Part shown: one piece after another, positions 5,554 to 7,972 of the stretch
Layout of the letters: every line of letters begins with the position of its first letter
Numbering within the stretch: the first letter of the stretch is position 1
NCBI GenBank assembly: GCA_900319615.1
Contig: ONPE01000072.1
Coordinates: 1 to 7,972, forward strand
DNA from: an uncultured Eubacteriales bacterium
Lineage (GTDB): Bacteria > Bacillota > Clostridia > Oscillospirales > Acutalibacteraceae
DNA length: 7,972 bases
Direction of reading: 5' to 3'
The notes under the pieces: model-generated
Database searches by the model: none
Seen by the model: the letters and a program-made list of their open reading frames with translations, nothing else
Told to the model about the DNA's origin: nothing
Translations under genes and position numbers: made by a program

Positions 5554-6431
5554 GATTCATCCCTCCTGCGGCGCGAGCGGCGTACCAGCACAAGCGGGAT
5601 CAGTATCGCCGCGATGACCACCACGCCGATAGCGATACCTACCGCCCAGAACGGTATCTTGTAGCCGAGCAGATAGAGGTTGTTGTCCTGCGGACGGACG
5701 ACGGGCGGTACGATGTCGATATACTCGGCGTCGTCGTACTCTACACGGGTGCCGCGGACGAGCAGACGGTGGGTGTTGATGCTGTAGGGTGTGCAGGTGA
5801 CGAGGGTGACATGATCCTCGCCCTTGGTGATCTTCAGCAAATTAGTCTCCTGAGGCAGGACGACGTTGACCTGATCGACCACATACTTGAGGGTCTTGTC
5901 GAGAACGTGGATGTAGAACTCGTCCCCCTCCTTCATATCGGTCAGATAATCGAAGAAGGTCTCGCCGGGGAAGGCGGAGTGTGCCGAGATGACCGCGTGG
6001 GTGGATTCGCCGCCGATGGGGATGGATGTCATCTCGAGATGGCCGGCGTACTTGGAGAGGACGTCCTCGGAGGTACCGTGGTATACGGGCAGGTAGACGT
6101 CGAGCTTGGGGATATCGACATAGCCGATCAAGCCCCTGCCGTTGACGTCGAAGGCGTTGGCGTAGTCTGCGCCGATCTTGCGGTACGCCTCTTCATCGAA
6201 AGGGTCGGTGAGGATGACGTTATCGGTCAGCGAGTTGTTGTACGCCCTCGCCTGAGCATAGAGCTCGGTCTTCTCGGCTTCGGGCATGATCTTTATGGTT
6301 TTTTGCGTTTCGTTAGCCTCCTGACGCGTGGCGATGTTGTTTACCACCGAGGAGACAAGAGGATAGCTCAGCACGCCGACGCCGATCAGAAAGATCAGGA
6401 TGATGGCGATGAGCGGAAGTTTTTTCTTCAT
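5550..6431 (-). CDS. srtC: Class C (pilus) sortase
   Basis: A pilin polymerase that joins pilin subunits by lysine isopeptide bonds at the outer face of the membrane. The 293 residues have an N-terminal membrane helix (about 5-24), a lid motif DPF (76-78 in ILTDPFDEEAY), the barrel beginning GLIGYVDIPKLDVYLPVYHG, the KYAGHLEMTSIPIGG block, His151 in ISAHSAF, Cys213 in TLVTCTPYSINTHR, Arg222, and a C-terminal membrane helix (about 261-283) with a basic tail. Lid plus second helix is the class C signature. AGGA (6439-6442) stands 7 bases before the ATG, just outside a long inverted repeat. It follows the pilin gene after 228 bases and overlaps the next sortase by 4 bases. Its natural substrate should be the LPNTG pilin, but that gene is frameshifted here. 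Confidence 0.95.
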   Translation of the reverse strand: MKKKLPLIAIILIFLIGVGVLSYPLVSSVVNNIATRQEANETQKTIKIMPEAEKTELYAQARAYNNSLTDNVILTDPFDEEAYRKIGADYANAFDVNGRGLIGYVDIPKLDVYLPVYHGTSEDVLSKYAGHLEMTSIPIGGESTHAVISAHSAFPGETFFDYLTDMKEGDEFYIHVLDKTLKYVVDQVNVVLPQETNLLKITKGEDHVTLVTCTPYSINTHRLLVRGTRVEYDDAEYIDIVPPVVRPQDNNLYLLGYKIPFWAVGIAIGVVVIAAILIPLVLVRRSRRRRDES

Positions 6432-6445
6432 AGCATATTCCTGTT

Positions 6446-6600
6446 ATCTTTAAATGTTAAAACTATATAAACCATATTATAAATCGGTTGAGATTGCCGC
6501 AGGACGCATATTGATTGACTTTCCGAGGAGGAGCAAAGCTCCGACGCGGGAATCTCAACCTTAACAATGACGGATTTATACAGTTTTAGCATTTAAAGGT
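6446..6600. repeat. Long two-tier imperfect inverted repeat between pilin and sortase genes
   Basis: Outer arms of 23 bases (6449-6471 and 6575-6597) pair except for two positions; the left arm begins TTTAAATGTTAAAACT. After a 14-base unpaired stretch on each side, inner arms GGTTGAGATT (6486-6495) and AATCTCAACC (6551-6560) pair perfectly, then one mismatch, then CCGC with GCGG (6497-6500, 6546-6549). The 45-base centre holds GGAGC-AAA-GCTCC (6530-6542). In minus-strand RNA it ends 7 bases before the ribosome binding site of the class C sortase. It could be a leader RNA element, a stabilising stem or a remnant mobile element. Confidence 0.75.
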
Positions 6601-6605
6601 TATAA

Positions 6606-6628
6606 GGGGGTACGACATGCGTACCCCC
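6606..6628 (-). terminator. GC hairpin after the pilin gene, probable partial terminator
   Basis: GGGGGTACG (6606-6614) and CGTACCCCC (6620-6628) form a perfect 9-bp stem with a 5-base loop, 31 bases after the pilin stop. On the minus strand TTATAACCTTT follows, so the U-tract is poor. A leaky terminator here would keep sortase levels below pilin levels, as in many pilus operons (inferred). Confidence 0.6.
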
Positions 6629-6659
6629 CGTATGATCAATTTATCAATTGTTCAGCAAA

Positions 6660-7972
6660 TTACTTGCTTGAAGACTTCTTTCTGTAGATAACGAAGAGGA
6701 CTGCAGCGCCTGCGATCAGAGCGATACCGCCGATGGTGAAGAGCAGTGTGCCTGTGCCGCCGGTGTTGGGCAGAACAACCTTGGGATCCGGAACGGTCAG
6801 AATTTTGCCGGAAACCTCTGCGCCGGAAACTGTGCCGTCAGCAGCGATAGTAACGGTGAACACCTTGCTGTTGAGTGCGTAGTTTGCGGGAGCAGCAGTC
6901 TCGACTACCTTGTAGGTGCCGTCTGCAAGACCGGAGAAGGTGATGATGCCGGTAGTGCCGGTTGTCTTTGTATCGATCAGATTAGCATCTGCAACGGTGT
7001 TCCTGTAGAGCCAGATTAGCATCTGCAACGGTGTTCCTGTAGAGCTTGAAGGTAGCGTTCTCGAGAACGGTGTTAGCGTCGTTAGCGTCGACCTTCTTTA
7101 CCTGGAAGTCATAGGTCTTGACGATCTTAGTGATCGGGGTGGTGGGAGCATAATCGCTGGAAGCGCTCTGCTTATAGGTGTAGGTCAGGGTGTTGGGGTT
7201 GCCGTTGCCGCCGATAACGACGTTCTCGTCGGTCAGCTTCGCGTTGTAGGTGATGGTGATCTGGCTGACGCCTGCGCCGTAGAGAGCGAGGAGCTGGTCA
7301 GCGTTGAAGGTAACGGTGAAGTGTCTTGCATCGGGAGTAGCCAGAGTGTAATCCTCGCCGACGGTCAGGGTGGCAGCGCCGCCCTTAACAACGATGTTGA
7401 CGCTGCTGTCGAGCTTCAGACCCTTGTCCATCTCATCGGTGAACTTGAGCTCGAAAGCAGGAGAATCAGCGGAGCCGGGAACGGAACCTGTGAGGGTGAA
7501 GGGGATGCTGTCGCCGATATTAGCGTTGATAGATTCAGCGTTCTGGTTGTTGGTGAATACCTTGTCACGGCTGATCTCGCCGGTGGAGATCTTGGTGTCT
7601 GCTACGGTTGCGGTCTGAACCCATCTGTTCTGGAAGTAAGGCAGAGCTACTACGCTGTTCTGAGCCTTTGTAACGTTGCTGGGAACTACAGTCCACTTTA
7701 CATAGTAAACGCCTGCGCCGAGGCTGAAGTCGTGAGATGTGGTTGTGCTTGTGAAAGCGAAGGAATCAGCAGCAGAGCCGAGATCATCATCTTTAATATC
7801 GTTTGCAGCGTTCAGCAGAGCGGCATTGTCGCCGGCCTTGAGAGCGTTCAGAACATCGGCGCTCTTAGCGTTTGAGAATGCGCCGGTGGTGGTGTTGAAG
7901 TCGGCGATCTTGTAGACGGATGCGGTGAAGCCGTCCTTACCGTTGACGGTCAGGGTGTTGTTGCCTGTGGGG
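6660..7972 (-). pseudogene. LPNTG-anchored fimbrial pilin, frameshifted; 5' end outside window
   Basis: A pilus subunit of the SpaH/EbpB type. The frame is open from the right edge; signal peptide and start are not visible. A first domain with KWTVVPSNVTK and VALPYFQNRW is followed by an isopeptide-forming domain (FTNNQNAESINANIGDSIPF), then a SpaA-like domain from DFQVKKVDAND. The E-box YKVVETAAPANY (6879-6914) supplies the Glu for an internal isopeptide bond. The protein ends in LPNTG (6759-6773), a membrane helix and YRKKSSSK. A perfect 34-bp tandem duplication (6978-7045) shifts the frame: the upstream part ends in a stop at 6982 shortly after ADANL, while the rest resumes in another frame at ADANLIDTK. 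Removing one copy restores a continuous pilin. As written, the product lacks its sorting signal. The usual pilin-motif YPK lysine is not seen. The class C sortase downstream fits it as substrate. Confidence 0.85.
6978..7045. repeat. Perfect 34-bp tandem duplication in the pilin gene
   Basis: Positions 6978-7011 and 7012-7045 are identical; the unit begins CAGATTAGCATC and ends CTGTAGAGC in plus-strand reading. It encodes LYRNTVADANL. Because 34 is not a multiple of 3, the second copy breaks the frame. Slippage or recombination could remove it, so it may act as an on/off switch, or it may be an assembly error. Confidence 0.95.

Noticed and set aside
5769..6470. Plus-strand ORF of 233 codons opposite the class C sortase
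   Set aside because: Shadow of a confident gene; its Val/Asp/Glu-rich composition follows from the codon pattern of the other strand.
6476..6481. TATAAT as -10 for the class C sortase
   Set aside because: The bases 17 upstream read TCCTGC, not a -35, and the hexamer lies in the unpaired part of the inverted repeat.
6446..6600. Intact insertion sequence or retron RNA
   Set aside because: No transposase or reverse transcriptase is present in the window and no clear target-site duplication flanks the arms.
7000..7028. Restart of translation at the ATG at 7028 to make a separate C-terminal pilin protein
   Set aside because: No well-placed ribosome binding site and no signal peptide, so such a product could not be exported or sorted.
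7321..7875. Plus-strand ORF opposite the pilin
   Set aside because: The minus frame is open to the window edge and encodes recognisable pilin domains.

Overview
The window looks like chromosomal DNA of a Gram-positive anaerobe of the Ruminococcus type (Oscillospiraceae, Clostridia). This rests on gene content: a cohesin-like surface protein, a dockerin-type protein with the ruminococcal C-terminal layout, sortases of two classes, LPxTG and SPKTG sorting signals, and Shine-Dalgarno sites of the AGGAGG kind. The genus is inferred. Apart from a 46-codon tail of an unrecognised acidic protein at the left edge, every gene lies on the minus strand, so transcription runs from high to low coordinates.

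Right part (7972 to about 4590), a pilus module. A fimbrial pilin (start beyond the window) has an isopeptide-forming domain, a SpaA-like domain with an E-box, and an LPNTG signal. It is followed by a class C sortase and a second sortase, joined by a 4-base ATGA overlap and closed by a clear terminator at 4590-4622. Pilin and sortases are separated by 228 bases holding a 9-bp GC hairpin and a long two-tier inverted repeat of about 150 bp. The pilin is broken by a perfect 34-bp tandem duplication.

Middle part (4515 to 1458), a class B sortase module. A promoter with perfect consensus hexamers (TTGACA, 17 bases, TATAAT) drives, through a leader of about 190 bases with riboswitch-like folding, a secreted cohesin-like protein that ends in SPKTG. 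After a hairpin-rich gap comes a membrane protein with a DUF5640-like domain, translationally coupled (ATGA) to a class B sortase. SPKTG is the type of signal used by Clostridioides difficile sortase B, so enzyme and substrate probably sit side by side.

Left part (1457 to 142). A secreted cohesin-like/dockerin protein lies downstream of the class B sortase, with no convincing terminator between them but with promoter candidates and several dyads of its own. It is frameshifted where a linker domain appears to have lost about 50 bases. A hairpin at 154-181 separates it from the convergent left-edge gene.

Read together, the window is a cell-surface assembly locus: one sortase system builds or anchors a pilus, another anchors a cohesin-like display protein, and a dockerin-like protein is made nearby. 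Two surface genes are broken by short indels, which could be real inactivation, phase variation or assembly error. No RNA genes, CRISPR array, insertion sequence or origin was recognised.
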